In this document: one piece after another, positions 15,941-23,838 of the stretch | Position numbering within the stretch: the stretch's first letter is position 1 | How the letters are laid out: each line of letters opens with the position of its first letter | Assembly (NCBI RefSeq): GCF_001941965.1 | Contig: NZ_MKZO01000044.1 | Span: 1-36,784 of the forward strand | Direction of reading: 5' to 3' | Origin: Pseudomonas putida | Lineage (GTDB): Bacteria > Pseudomonadota > Gammaproteobacteria > Pseudomonadales > Pseudomonadaceae | Length of the DNA stretch: 36,784 nt | Program-made: the position numbers and the translations under genes | Notes under the pieces: generated by a model | The model's database searches: none | What the model was told of the DNA's origin: nothing | The model's input: the letters and a program-made list of their open reading frames with translations, nothing else

Positions 15941-16290
15941 GCCGCGTACTGCTGTGCCAGCGCGACGAGCTGGCCCCGGGTGAATTGAAGAAGGTCGAGC
16001 GCGCCGAGGGCGATGCCATCTGCGTCTACAACCTGGGCGGCACCTTCTACGCCACCACCGATATGTGCACCCATGCCACGGCGTCCCTGGCCGAGGGTGA
16101 CCTGGAAGACGACCTGATCACCTGCCCGGTGCACTGGGGCCAGTTTCATATCCCCACGGGCCAGGCGGTGACCTTCCCCTGCGAGCGGCACCTGCGCACC
16201 TACAAGATCATCGTCACCGACCGCGAAGTGTTCGCCGATGTGGCGCTGGAAGCCGACGAAGCCCTGGCCGCGGCGCAAAGCCCGGTCTGA
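15937..16290 (+). CDS. Rieske [2Fe-2S] ferredoxin of ring-hydroxylating dioxygenase
   Basis: The 117-residue ferredoxin has the Rieske motif C-T-H, 16 residues, C-P-V-H, as in BphA3/NdoA-type ferredoxins. It carries electrons from the FNR-type reductase (last gene of the operon) to the oxygenase alpha subunit. The start overlaps the LigB-like stop by four bases. The first residues MSRVLLCQRDELAPG and the RTYKIIVTDREVFADV end fit the family; the C-terminal tail (ALEADEALAAAQSPV) is slightly long. Placement between ring-cleavage and ring-hydroxylating genes confirms that both enzymes act in one pathway. Confidence 0.93.
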   Translation: MSRVLLCQRDELAPGELKKVERAEGDAICVYNLGGTFYATTDMCTHATASLAEGDLEDDLITCPVHWGQFHIPTGQAVTFPCERHLRTYKIIVTDREVFADVALEADEALAAAQSPV

Positions 16291-16315
16291 TAACCGCATG
16301 CCTGTGAGTTGAACC

Positions 16316-17665
16316 ATGGATAACAATAAGCACATTCCGCTCAGGACCATCGAATCGACCCCCGCGCTGGGCAACCTCGACCGTATCTGCGATATGGAGG
16401 AGGGCCGGCTGTCGGGCAAGGTGTTCTGGGACCAGGCCATTTACGAGCAGGAGCTGGAGAAGATTTTCGCCCGCTGCTGGCTGTTCGTTGCCCACGAATC
16501 GCAACTGCCGAAGTTCGGCGACTACCTGACCACCTCCATGGGCGAGGACGAAGTGCTGGTGGTGCGGCAGAAGGACGGCTCGCTCAAGGTCTTCCTCAAC
16601 TCGTGCCCGCACCGTGGCAACAAGGTCTGCTTTGCCGAGGCCGGCAATGCCCGGGGCTTTATCTGCAACTACCACGGCTGGTCGTTCGGCGCCGACGGTG
16701 GCCGCTTGATGGGCATGCACGAGTCCAAGTGCTACGAAGAAAGCAACTTCGACAAATCGAAGCATGGCCTGCGCGAGGCCCGGGTCGCCACCTATAAAGG
16801 CCTGGTCTTCGCCACCTTCGCCGCCGATGCACCGACCCTGGAGGAATACCTCGGGCCGATGACCTGGTACATGGACGTGATGCTCGACATGGACGAGGGC
16901 GGCAGCGAATTCCTCGGTGGCTGCATCCGCTCCACCATCGAATGCAACTGGAAGATCGCCGCGGAGAACTTCGTCGGCGACATCCTCCACGGCGGCTGGA
17001 CCCACGACTCGGCGGCCAAGGCCATGCTCGGCGGGCCGGTGGCCAATGTCGGCGAGCTGGAAGAGTCCTACTCGGTCAACTGGAACGGCCACGGCTACGA
17101 GTTCGCCACCGATGTGGTCGGCAATGCCGCGACCCTCGGCGAGCGCGATATCAACAAGTACCTGCACGTGCTGCGGCCCAAGGTGGCCGAGCGCCTGGGC
17201 GAGTTCCGCTCGAAGCTGATCGGGGCGATCTCGTCGTTCACCGTTTTCCCCAATTTCTCCTTCCTGCCGGGGCAGAACACCGTGCGCATCTGGCAGCCGC
17301 GCGGGCCGCACAAGATCGAGCTGTTCACCTGGGTGATCGTCAACAAGAACGCGCCGCAGGACATCAAGGACAAATGGCGGCGCGGCGCGATGATGACCTT
17401 CTCGCCCACCGGCGTGTTCGAGATGGACGACGGCGAAAACTGGGAATACTGCACCAAGACCGCCAAGGGCGTGGTCACCCGCTACCAGGACCTGTATGTC
17501 GGCCTCGGCATGCACACCCGCCTGGAAGACAGCGACCTGCCCGGCAATGTGTTCAAAGGGCAGCTCAACGAATGCAACGCGCGGGCGTTCTACCAGCGCT
17601 GGAAGGACCTGCTGCAAGCGCCGACCTGGGCCGATGTCCCGGACCGCAACGGCACGCTGCGCTGA
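16316..17665 (+). CDS. Aromatic ring-hydroxylating dioxygenase, alpha (large) subunit
   Basis: The 449-residue catalytic subunit has the Rieske centre Cys97-x-His99 (NSCPHRG) and Cys117-x2-His120 (CNYHGW). Mononuclear iron ligands are His225 and His230 in NFVGDILHGGWTH, with Asp222 bridging the two centres and an Asp at 371/372 in MDDGENW as the third ligand. The length and motifs match NDO/biphenyl-type oxygenases that add O2 to an arene to give a cis-dihydrodiol. The usual D-A-Y-H is D-I-L-H here, so the residue just before the first iron His is Leu rather than Tyr, which may affect the active-site pocket. The start at 16316 has only a weak Shine-Dalgarno. The substrate cannot be read out. 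Confidence 0.94.
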   Translation: MDNNKHIPLRTIESTPALGNLDRICDMEEGRLSGKVFWDQAIYEQELEKIFARCWLFVAHESQLPKFGDYLTTSMGEDEVLVVRQKDGSLKVFLNSCPHRGNKVCFAEAGNARGFICNYHGWSFGADGGRLMGMHESKCYEESNFDKSKHGLREARVATYKGLVFATFAADAPTLEEYLGPMTWYMDVMLDMDEGGSEFLGGCIRSTIECNWKIAAENFVGDILHGGWTHDSAAKAMLGGPVANVGELEESYSVNWNGHGYEFATDVVGNAATLGERDINKYLHVLRPKVAERLGEFRSKLIGAISSFTVFPNFSFLPGQNTVRIWQPRGPHKIELFTWVIVNKNAPQDIKDKWRRGAMMTFSPTGVFEMDDGENWEYCTKTAKGVVTRYQDLYVGLGMHTRLEDSDLPGNVFKGQLNECNARAFYQRWKDLLQAPTWADVPDRNGTLR

Positions 17666-17675
17666 GGAGAACGAG

Positions 17676-18194
17676 ATGAACCAACCACAACTGTCCTTCG
17701 AGGAAAGCCGCCGGGTCGAGCAGTTCCTGCTGCGCGAGGCGCGCTTGCTGGATGACGAATGCTGGGATGACTGGCTGCAGACCCTGAGCGAAGCGATCCA
17801 CTACTGGATGCCGGGCATCGAGAACCGTCGGCGCGAGGACAAGTCCGGGCCCTACACACTGGAGCACATGGCCTTTTTCGACGACGGGATCCGCGAGTTG
17901 CAGCGCCGGGTGGCGCGCTTCAAGCAGCCTTCGGCCTGGGCCGAGAACCCGCCGACGCGCAATGTGCACCTGGTCAGCAATATCGAGGTGTATGCCGGGG
18001 AGGAGGCGGGGGAATACCGGGCCTTCTCCTGCTTTATCAACGTGCGCAGCCGCGGGCTGGACGAACAGTCGCAGATCACCGGGCGGCGCGAGGATGTGCT
18101 GAGGGTCGAGGCCGACGGGCTGAAGCTGCTGCGGCGCAAGATCCTGATCCCCAACGCGATGTTGCTGTGCAAGAACATCAATACCTTCCTATAG
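17676..18194 (+). CDS. Aromatic ring-hydroxylating dioxygenase, beta (small) subunit
   Basis: The 172-residue protein has the cone-shaped beta-subunit pattern: FLLREARLLDDECWDDWLQ near the start, HYWMPG, the ITGRREDVLR segment and a conserved end LKLLRRKILIPNAMLL. It forms an alpha3beta3 hexamer with the product of the preceding gene and is structural. The ATG at 17676 is preceded by GAGGAGA; the frame is open further upstream inside the alpha gene, but that part is a shadow. It ends 12 bases before a REP doublet, which separates it from the downstream half of the operon. Confidence 0.94.
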   Translation: MNQPQLSFEESRRVEQFLLREARLLDDECWDDWLQTLSEAIHYWMPGIENRRREDKSGPYTLEHMAFFDDGIRELQRRVARFKQPSAWAENPPTRNVHLVSNIEVYAGEEAGEYRAFSCFINVRSRGLDEQSQITGRREDVLRVEADGLKLLRRKILIPNAMLLCKNINTFL

Positions 18195-18205
18195 GCGCAA
18201 CACCC

Positions 18206-18301
18206 CCCCTGTGGGAGCTGGCTTGCCAGCGATGAGGCCAGCAGGACCAACATCTTTGCCCGGCCTGGCCCTATCGCTGGCAAGCCAGCTCCCACAGGGG
18301 G
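18206..18301. repeat. REP doublet inside the catabolic operon
   Basis: Inverted REP units at about 18206-18239 and 18267-18301 lie in the 131-bp gap between the oxygenase beta subunit and dihydrodiol dehydrogenase genes, which run in the same direction. It can fold into a large hairpin, protecting the upstream message from 3' decay or reducing read-through. Confidence 0.9.
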
Positions 18302-18325
18302 CGCGTAGATTTCGAGGACTGAAAC

Positions 18326-19135
18326 ATGGGTTGGCTAAACTACCAGGTAGCCCTGGTCACCGGCGGTACCGGCGGGATTGGCAGCGCCATCGTACGCCGC
18401 TATGTCGCCGAAGGCGCCAAGGTCGCAGTCATGGGCCGCGACGCCGCACAACTGGCAGCACTGTCCGCCGAGCTGGGGGATTCCATCATCACCGTCCAGG
18501 GCGATGTCTCCCGCTGGCAGGACAACCAGCGCGCCGTGGCGGCGACCCTCGAGGCCTTCGGCAAGCTCGACACCTTCGTCGGCAACGCCGCGGTCTTCGA
18601 CTATTTCACCCGCCTGGACCGCATCGCCCCGCAAGACTTCGAAAGCGCCTTCAACAAGCTGTTTTCGATCAACGTCCAGGGCTACCTGCTCGGTGCCCAG
18701 GCCGCCACGCCAGCGCTTCTTGAAACACGCGGCAACATGATTTTCACCCTGTCCAACAGTGCGTTCTATGCCGGGGGTGGTGGCATTCTCTACGTTACGG
18801 CGAAACATGCCCTGGTCGGCATGATCCGCCAGCTGGCCTACGAGCTGGCGCCGAATATCCGCGTCAACGGTGTCGCCCCCGGTGCCACCAACACGCCGAT
18901 GAAAAGCCTGGAAGGCCTGAACAGCCGCAGCGTGCCGCTGAACCAGATTCCCGGCTTCGAAACCGGCGCCGCCGAGGCCGTGCCGCTGCAACGGATCGCC
19001 GAACCCGAGGAACACACCGGCCATTACGTGCTGCTGGCCTCGCGGGAAAACGCCGGCATGACCACCGCCAACATCATCCACAGCGATGGTGGCTGGGAGA
19101 TCCGCAGCGCCGGGGCGAAACACCGCAAGACCTGA
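18326..19135 (+). CDS. cis-Dihydrodiol dehydrogenase (short-chain dehydrogenase)
   Basis: The 269-residue SDR has the NAD-binding TGGTGGIG (residues 12-19), NAA (87-89), and the catalytic Ser143, Tyr156 and Lys160 (YVTAK). It most resembles BphB/TodD/NahB-type dehydrogenases, which oxidise the cis-dihydrodiol made by the oxygenase back to an aromatic catechol. GDVSRWQDN and the APGATNTPM segment with a long substrate loop fit that group. A CGAGGA ribosome-binding site precedes ATG 18326. It is the first gene after the REP doublet. Role assigned from family and position; another SDR alcohol oxidation is possible but less likely. Confidence 0.88.
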   Translation: MGWLNYQVALVTGGTGGIGSAIVRRYVAEGAKVAVMGRDAAQLAALSAELGDSIITVQGDVSRWQDNQRAVAATLEAFGKLDTFVGNAAVFDYFTRLDRIAPQDFESAFNKLFSINVQGYLLGAQAATPALLETRGNMIFTLSNSAFYAGGGGILYVTAKHALVGMIRQLAYELAPNIRVNGVAPGATNTPMKSLEGLNSRSVPLNQIPGFETGAAEAVPLQRIAEPEEHTGHYVLLASRENAGMTTANIIHSDGGWEIRSAGAKHRKT

Positions 19136-19179
19136 ATCGACAACTGCGTGCTCTACAAGACAAACAAGAGAGATGCGTG

Positions 19180-20151
19180 ATGAGCAACAGAAGCCTTAGT
19201 GCACCGCAACAACAACTGCTGGAGATGTTCTCCGGCCTGAATATGCCGGTGCTGGCCGCGCCGATGTTCCTGGTATCCGGCCCGCAACTGGTCTCCGCCT
19301 GCTGCCAGGCCGGGATCGTCGGCAGCCTGCCGGCGCCCAATGCCCGCACCGTCGAGCAACTGGACGCCTGGCTCGGCGAGATCGTCGGCGAACGCGAAGC
19401 GGCGATCCAGCGGGGTGAAAACCGTGCGCCGTGGATGCTGAACATGATCGTGCACAGCACCTACGACCGTTTCGATGCCGAGCTGGAACTGGTCAAGCGC
19501 TATCAGCCACCCATCGTTTCCACTGCGCTGGGCAGTCCCAAGCGAGTCCTGGAAGCCGTGCATGCCTACGGCGGCGTGGTCATCGCCGATGTGATCAGCC
19601 CGGCCCTGGCGCGCAAGGCCATGGATGCCGGGGTCGATGGCCTGGTGCTGGTGTGCAACGGCGCCGGTGGGCATACCGGGACCTATAACCCTTTCGCTTT
19701 CATCGGCGAGGTTCGCCAGTTCTGGGACGGCCCGCTGGGCCTGGCCGGGGCGATCTCCACGGGGCGCGATGTTCATGCCGCGCAGGTGCTCGGCTGTGAT
19801 TTCTCCCTGGTCGGCACGCGCCTGGTGGCCGCCGAGGAAAGCCTGGTGGAGGACGCCTACCGCGACATGCTGGTGCAGTGCGGCCTCGACGATATCGTCA
19901 CGACCAAGGCGGTCAGCGGCGTGCTCGCCAACTGGATGCGTCCGTCACTGGAAAGCGCCGGGATCGATCCGGCTGCGCAGAGCCGGGCCAGTATCGACTT
20001 CTCCGGGAATATCGCCAGCGCCAACAAGGCCTGGAAACACGTGTGGTCGGCGGGGCAGGGCGTGGGGCAGATCAGCCGCCGCTACAACGTCGCCGAACTG
20101 GTGGACGAACTGCACCAGGGCTACCGCGCAAGCCGTGCCCGGACCCTTTGA
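19180..20151 (+). CDS. Nitronate monooxygenase/2-nitropropane dioxygenase family flavoprotein
   Basis: The 323-residue protein is an FMN TIM-barrel of the NMO/NPD family: PVLAAPMFLVSGPQL at the N-terminus, GIVGSLPAPNA, and the hallmark GAGGHTG near residue 166 that carries the candidate catalytic His. The LAGAISTGRDVHAAQVLGCDF segment binds FMN phosphate. Known members oxidise alkyl nitronates, and relatives act as enoyl reductases or unknown oxidoreductases. A role in an aromatic meta-cleavage operon is not standard. I chose ATG 19180 rather than the GTG one codon earlier. It lies between the dihydrodiol dehydrogenase and hydratase genes with short gaps, so it is clearly part of the operon. 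Confidence 0.88.
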   Translation: MSNRSLSAPQQQLLEMFSGLNMPVLAAPMFLVSGPQLVSACCQAGIVGSLPAPNARTVEQLDAWLGEIVGEREAAIQRGENRAPWMLNMIVHSTYDRFDAELELVKRYQPPIVSTALGSPKRVLEAVHAYGGVVIADVISPALARKAMDAGVDGLVLVCNGAGGHTGTYNPFAFIGEVRQFWDGPLGLAGAISTGRDVHAAQVLGCDFSLVGTRLVAAEESLVEDAYRDMLVQCGLDDIVTTKAVSGVLANWMRPSLESAGIDPAAQSRASIDFSGNIASANKAWKHVWSAGQGVGQISRRYNVAELVDELHQGYRASRARTL

Positions 20152-20166
20152 ATCGAGGAGAACCCG

Positions 20167-20949
20167 ATGAGCCATCCCGCCCTGCACCCCGCCGCCGAAG
20201 CCCTGGCCCGCGCCCGCGAATCCCGCGTGCCCTGCGCCCGGATTTCCGAGCGTTTCGACATCAACAGCCTGGCCGACGCCTATGCCATCCAGGAACTCAA
20301 CACCCAGGCCGCCCTGGCCGCCGGCCGCCGCCTGAGCGGGCGCAAGATCGGCCTGACTTCCCTGGCCGTGCAGCAGCAACTGGGGGTCGACCAGCCGGAC
20401 TTCGGCATGCTCTTCGCCGATATGGAAATCCGTGACGGCGAGGCCATCGACAGCACGCGGCTGATCCAGCCCAAGGCCGAGGGCGAGATTGCCTTTGTCC
20501 TCGGTCGCGACCTGCCCCATGCCGACACCACCCTGGCCGAGCTGCTGCGCGCTGTCGATCATGTGCTGCCGGCCCTGGAGATCGTCGATTCGGCGATCGA
20601 GGACTGGAAGATCACCCTGGTCGATACCGTCGCCGACAACGCCTCGTCCGGCCTCTATGTGCTGGGCAAGACCCCGGTCAGCCTGGCCGGGCTGGACCTG
20701 GCCCTGGAAGGCATGCTGCTGGAGAAGAACGGTGCGCAGGCGGCCATCGGCGTCGGCGCTGCCTGCATGGGCAACCCGCTGGATGCCTGCCTCTGGCTGG
20801 CACGGACCATGGCCGAAGCCGGGCGTCCCCTGCAGGCCGGCGATGTGCTGCTGTCCGGGGCATTGGGGCCGATGGTCCAGGTCCAGGCCGGCGACAGCCT
20901 GCGTCTGCGCCTGACCCGCCTGGGCGAGGTGAGCTGCCGCTTCGTCTGA
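20167..20949 (+). CDS. mhpD: 2-Oxopent-4-enoate (2-hydroxypenta-2,4-dienoate) hydratase
   Basis: The 260-residue enzyme belongs to the MhpD/BphE/XylJ family of the fumarylacetoacetase superfamily. It shows GRKIGLTS, the FGMLFADM loop, the metal-binding PKAEGEIAFVLGRDL with an E-x-E pair, ALEIVDSAIEDWK, and SGALGPMVQVQAGD near the end. It adds water to 2-hydroxypenta-2,4-dienoate from the C-C hydrolase, giving 4-hydroxy-2-oxovalerate in a Mg2+-dependent reaction. GAGGAGA precedes the start. It is separated from the aldolase and dehydrogenase genes by the CoA ligase gene. Confidence 0.93.
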   Translation: MSHPALHPAAEALARARESRVPCARISERFDINSLADAYAIQELNTQAALAAGRRLSGRKIGLTSLAVQQQLGVDQPDFGMLFADMEIRDGEAIDSTRLIQPKAEGEIAFVLGRDLPHADTTLAELLRAVDHVLPALEIVDSAIEDWKITLVDTVADNASSGLYVLGKTPVSLAGLDLALEGMLLEKNGAQAAIGVGAACMGNPLDACLWLARTMAEAGRPLQAGDVLLSGALGPMVQVQAGDSLRLRLTRLGEVSCRFV

Positions 20950-21040
20950 ACAAGCCACGCCGGCCCACGCGCCGGTGAACGTCACAACAATAAAACCAGT
21001 GGGCGCCGGAACCTGATCCGCCGACCCACGAGGGCGTGCC

Positions 21041-22900
21041 ATGTACGATTTCTTCAACGACCCGACGCGGTTGGCGCCGGCCCGTGTGCGCTGTGAACCC
21101 GGCGCGGACGGCAGTTTCATCCTTGCCTCGACTGAACCCCTGCAACCCTATGCCCGCTGCATCGGCCAATGGCTGGAGCATTGGGCTGCCGTCAAACCGG
21201 ATCATCCTTACCTGGCCGAGCGCCGTAACGGCGGCTGGTTCACCCTGACCTACAAGGACGTGCGCCAGCGCGTCGGCGCCCTGGCCCAGGGCCTGCTGGA
21301 GCTGGACAGCGCACCCGGTCGCCCGGTGCTGATGCTCTCGGAAAACGATATCGACCAGGCCCTGCTCACCCTGGCGGCGATGCACGTGGGCATTCCGGTG
21401 TCCACGGTCTCGGTGGCCTATGCACGCAATACCGGCAGCGGCTGCAGCAAGCTCAAGGCGATCATCGAGGTGCTGGACCCGGCGCTGATCTTCGTCAACG
21501 ACGGCGATGCCTACTGCCGGGCCATCGAACTGGTCGCGCCGCAATGCCCGGTGGTCGCTGCGCGCAATGCCCAGGAGATCCCCGACGGCCTGGCCCTGTC
21601 GCTGTTGTACAAGCCCGAAAGCCCGGCAGTGATGGAGGCCTTCTTCCGCCTCGATGGCGACACCCCGGCGCGCTATCTGCTGACCTCCGGCTCCACCGGT
21701 GCGCCCAAGGCCGTGATCAACACCCACGGCATGCTCTGCGCCAACCAGCAGGCCATCGCCCAGTGCTGGCGCTTTATCGATGACATCGAAGTGGTGGTGC
21801 TGGACTGGCTGCCGTGGAGCCATGTGTTCGGCGCCAACCACAACTTCAACCTGGTGCTGCGCAACGGCGGCACCCTGTATATCGACGATGGCCGGCCGCT
21901 GCCGGGGCAGATCGACCGCACCGTGGAGAACATCAAGTCGGTGCGGCCGACCCTGTTCTTTAACGTGCCCCGTGGCTACGAGGCGCTGCTGCCGTACCTG
22001 GAGCGCGACGAGGAGCTGGCCCGCGCTTTGTTCGGTCGTCTGGACCTGCTGTTCTACGCCGCTGCCGCCTTGCCGCAAAGCTCCTGGCAACGGCTCTCGG
22101 CTCGCGCCGCCGAGGTGCGCGAGGCGCCGCTGTTCTTCGCCACCGAATGGGGCTCCACCGAGACCTCCCCGGTGGTCACCAGCGTGCACTTCCAATTGGA
22201 CCGGGCCGGCAATATCGGCCTGCCGGTACCGGGCACGCAGATCCGTTTCGTGCCCAGTGGCGACAAGCTGGAAATGCGCGTTAAGGGCCCGTCGGTGTTC
22301 CCGCGTTACCTGAACGATGCGCAAAGCACCGAGGCGGCTTTCGACGAGCTGGGCTTCTACCGTATCGGCGATGCCGGGCGGCTGGTCGACCCCGAGCGAC
22401 CGGAGCTGGGGATTCTCTTCGATGGCCGGGTCACCGAGGACTTCAAGCTCAGCAGCGGCACCTGGGTCTCGGTGGGTACCCTGCGTCCGCGCCTGGTCAG
22501 CGCCCTGGCGCCCTATGCCAGCGATTGCGTGATCTGCGGGCATGACCGCGACGCGGTCGGCGCCCTGGTCTATCCGACCCCGGCCCTGCGCGAATTGCTG
22601 GGCAAGGCGGGGCAGGGCATGAGCGGTGAACAGTTGGCCCTGCAACCCGAGGTGCGCCTGGCCCTGTGCGCCGGTCTGCAGGCCCTGGCCCGGGATTTTC
22701 CGGCGTCGTCCCAGCACGCCGTGCGCCTGATCATCCTCGACACCCCGCCGAGCCTCAACGACGGGGAAATCACCGACAAGGGCTACATCAACCAACGCAC
22801 CGCCCTGACCCTGCGCGCCGACGCCGTGCAGCGCCTGTACGCCGACACCCTCGGCCAGGACGTGATCCTGCTCGCCGAAGTCTATGGAGAAGCCGTATGA
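21041..22900 (+). CDS. Feruloyl-CoA synthase-like AMP-dependent acid-CoA ligase
   Basis: The 619-residue protein is an ANL-superfamily adenylate-forming ligase of the feruloyl-CoA synthase type. It has the P-loop LLTSGSTGAPKAV (about 214-226), LDWLPWSHVFGAN, the FATEWGSTETSP motif, GFYRIGDAGR, a DGRVTEDFKLSSGTWV hinge, and the catalytic Lys region GEITDKGYINQR near 578. It would join CoA to an aromatic or aliphatic acid with ATP. In this operon it may activate the carboxylic acid released by the C-C hydrolase or the side chain of the starting compound. The start is preceded by GAGGG. Its stop overlaps the next gene (ATGA). Family is clear; the acid is unknown. Confidence 0.88.
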   Translation: MYDFFNDPTRLAPARVRCEPGADGSFILASTEPLQPYARCIGQWLEHWAAVKPDHPYLAERRNGGWFTLTYKDVRQRVGALAQGLLELDSAPGRPVLMLSENDIDQALLTLAAMHVGIPVSTVSVAYARNTGSGCSKLKAIIEVLDPALIFVNDGDAYCRAIELVAPQCPVVAARNAQEIPDGLALSLLYKPESPAVMEAFFRLDGDTPARYLLTSGSTGAPKAVINTHGMLCANQQAIAQCWRFIDDIEVVVLDWLPWSHVFGANHNFNLVLRNGGTLYIDDGRPLPGQIDRTVENIKSVRPTLFFNVPRGYEALLPYLERDEELARALFGRLDLLFYAAAALPQSSWQRLSARAAEVREAPLFFATEWGSTETSPVVTSVHFQLDRAGNIGLPVPGTQIRFVPSGDKLEMRVKGPSVFPRYLNDAQSTEAAFDELGFYRIGDAGRLVDPERPELGILFDGRVTEDFKLSSGTWVSVGTLRPRLVSALAPYASDCVICGHDRDAVGALVYPTPALRELLGKAGQGMSGEQLALQPEVRLALCAGLQALARDFPASSQHAVRLIILDTPPSLNDGEITDKGYINQRTALTLRADAVQRLYADTLGQDVILLAEVYGEAV

Positions 22901-23838
22901 GTCACCGCAAATTGAAAGTCGCCATCATCGGCTCGGGCAATATCGGCACCGACCTGATGATCAAGATCCTGCGCCATGGCGAGCACCTGGAGATGGCGGC
23001 GATGGTCGGTATCGACCCGGCTTCCGACGGTCTGGCCCGTGCAGCGCGGATGGGCGTGGCGACCACCCACGAGGGTGTCGAGGGGCTGACCCGGATGCCG
23101 GCGTTCGCCGACATCGACTTCGTCTTCGATGCTACCAGCGCCGGCGCCCATGTGCAGAACGACGCCTTCCTGCGCGCGATCAAGCCGGGTATCCGCCTGA
23201 TCGACCTGACCCCGGCGGCCATTGGCCCGTACTGCGTGCCGGTGGTGAACCTGGAGCAGAATCTCGGGCAACCGAACGTGAACATGGTCACCTGTGGCGG
23301 CCAGGCGACCATCCCGATGGTGGCTGCCGTGTCCCGTGTAGCCAAGGTGCACTACGCCGAAATCGTCGCGTCGATTGCCAGCAAATCCCCCGGCCCGGGC
23401 ACCCGCGCCAATATCGACGAGTTCACCGAAACCACCTCCCGCGCCATCGAGGTGATCGGCGGCGCGGCCAAGGGCAAGGCGATCATCGTGATGAACCCGG
23501 CAGAGCCACCGCTGATCATGCGTGACACGGTGTTCGTGCTGTCCGAGGCGGCCGATCAGGCGCAGGTCGAGGCCTCCATCGAGGAAATGGCCCAGGCCGT
23601 CCAAGCCTATGTGCCCGGTTATCGCCTCAAGCAGAAGATTCAGTTCGAGGAGGTCAGCGACCTGAAGATCCCCGGCCTGGGCGTGTTCTCCGGCCTGAAG
23701 ACCTCGGTGTTCCTTGAAGTCGAAGGCGCCGCCCATTACCTCCCGGCCTATGCCGGCAACCTCGACATCATGACCTCCGCCGCCATGGCCACCGCCGAGC
23801 GCATGGCCCTGTCGATGCTCAACGGGAGCGCAGCATGA
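22897..23838 (+). CDS. dmpF: Acetaldehyde dehydrogenase (acylating)
   Basis: The 313-residue enzyme has NAD-binding GSGNIGTDL near residue 13 and the catalytic Cys133 in MVTCGGQATIPM, matching the DmpF/MhpF/BphJ family. It converts acetaldehyde from the aldolase to acetyl-CoA using NAD and CoA, with substrate channelled between the two proteins. ASIASKSPGPGTR and IEEMAQAVQAYVPGYR are further family features. Both ends overlap the neighbouring genes by four bases (ATGA), so ligase, dehydrogenase and aldolase are translationally coupled. Confidence 0.95.
   Translation: MSHRKLKVAIIGSGNIGTDLMIKILRHGEHLEMAAMVGIDPASDGLARAARMGVATTHEGVEGLTRMPAFADIDFVFDATSAGAHVQNDAFLRAIKPGIRLIDLTPAAIGPYCVPVVNLEQNLGQPNVNMVTCGGQATIPMVAAVSRVAKVHYAEIVASIASKSPGPGTRANIDEFTETTSRAIEVIGGAAKGKAIIVMNPAEPPLIMRDTVFVLSEAADQAQVEASIEEMAQAVQAYVPGYRLKQKIQFEEVSDLKIPGLGVFSGLKTSVFLEVEGAAHYLPAYAGNLDIMTSAAMATAERMALSMLNGSAA

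Noticed and set aside
21007..21020. ggaacctgatccg resembling the 3' part of a TPP riboswitch before the CoA ligase gene
   Set aside because: No CTGAGA element or supporting stems upstream; chance match in an intra-operon gap.
20678..22795. Minus-strand 705-residue frame antisense to the CoA ligase
   Set aside because: Shadow of a well-supported ligase gene; no recognisable domains and composition typical of antisense frames.
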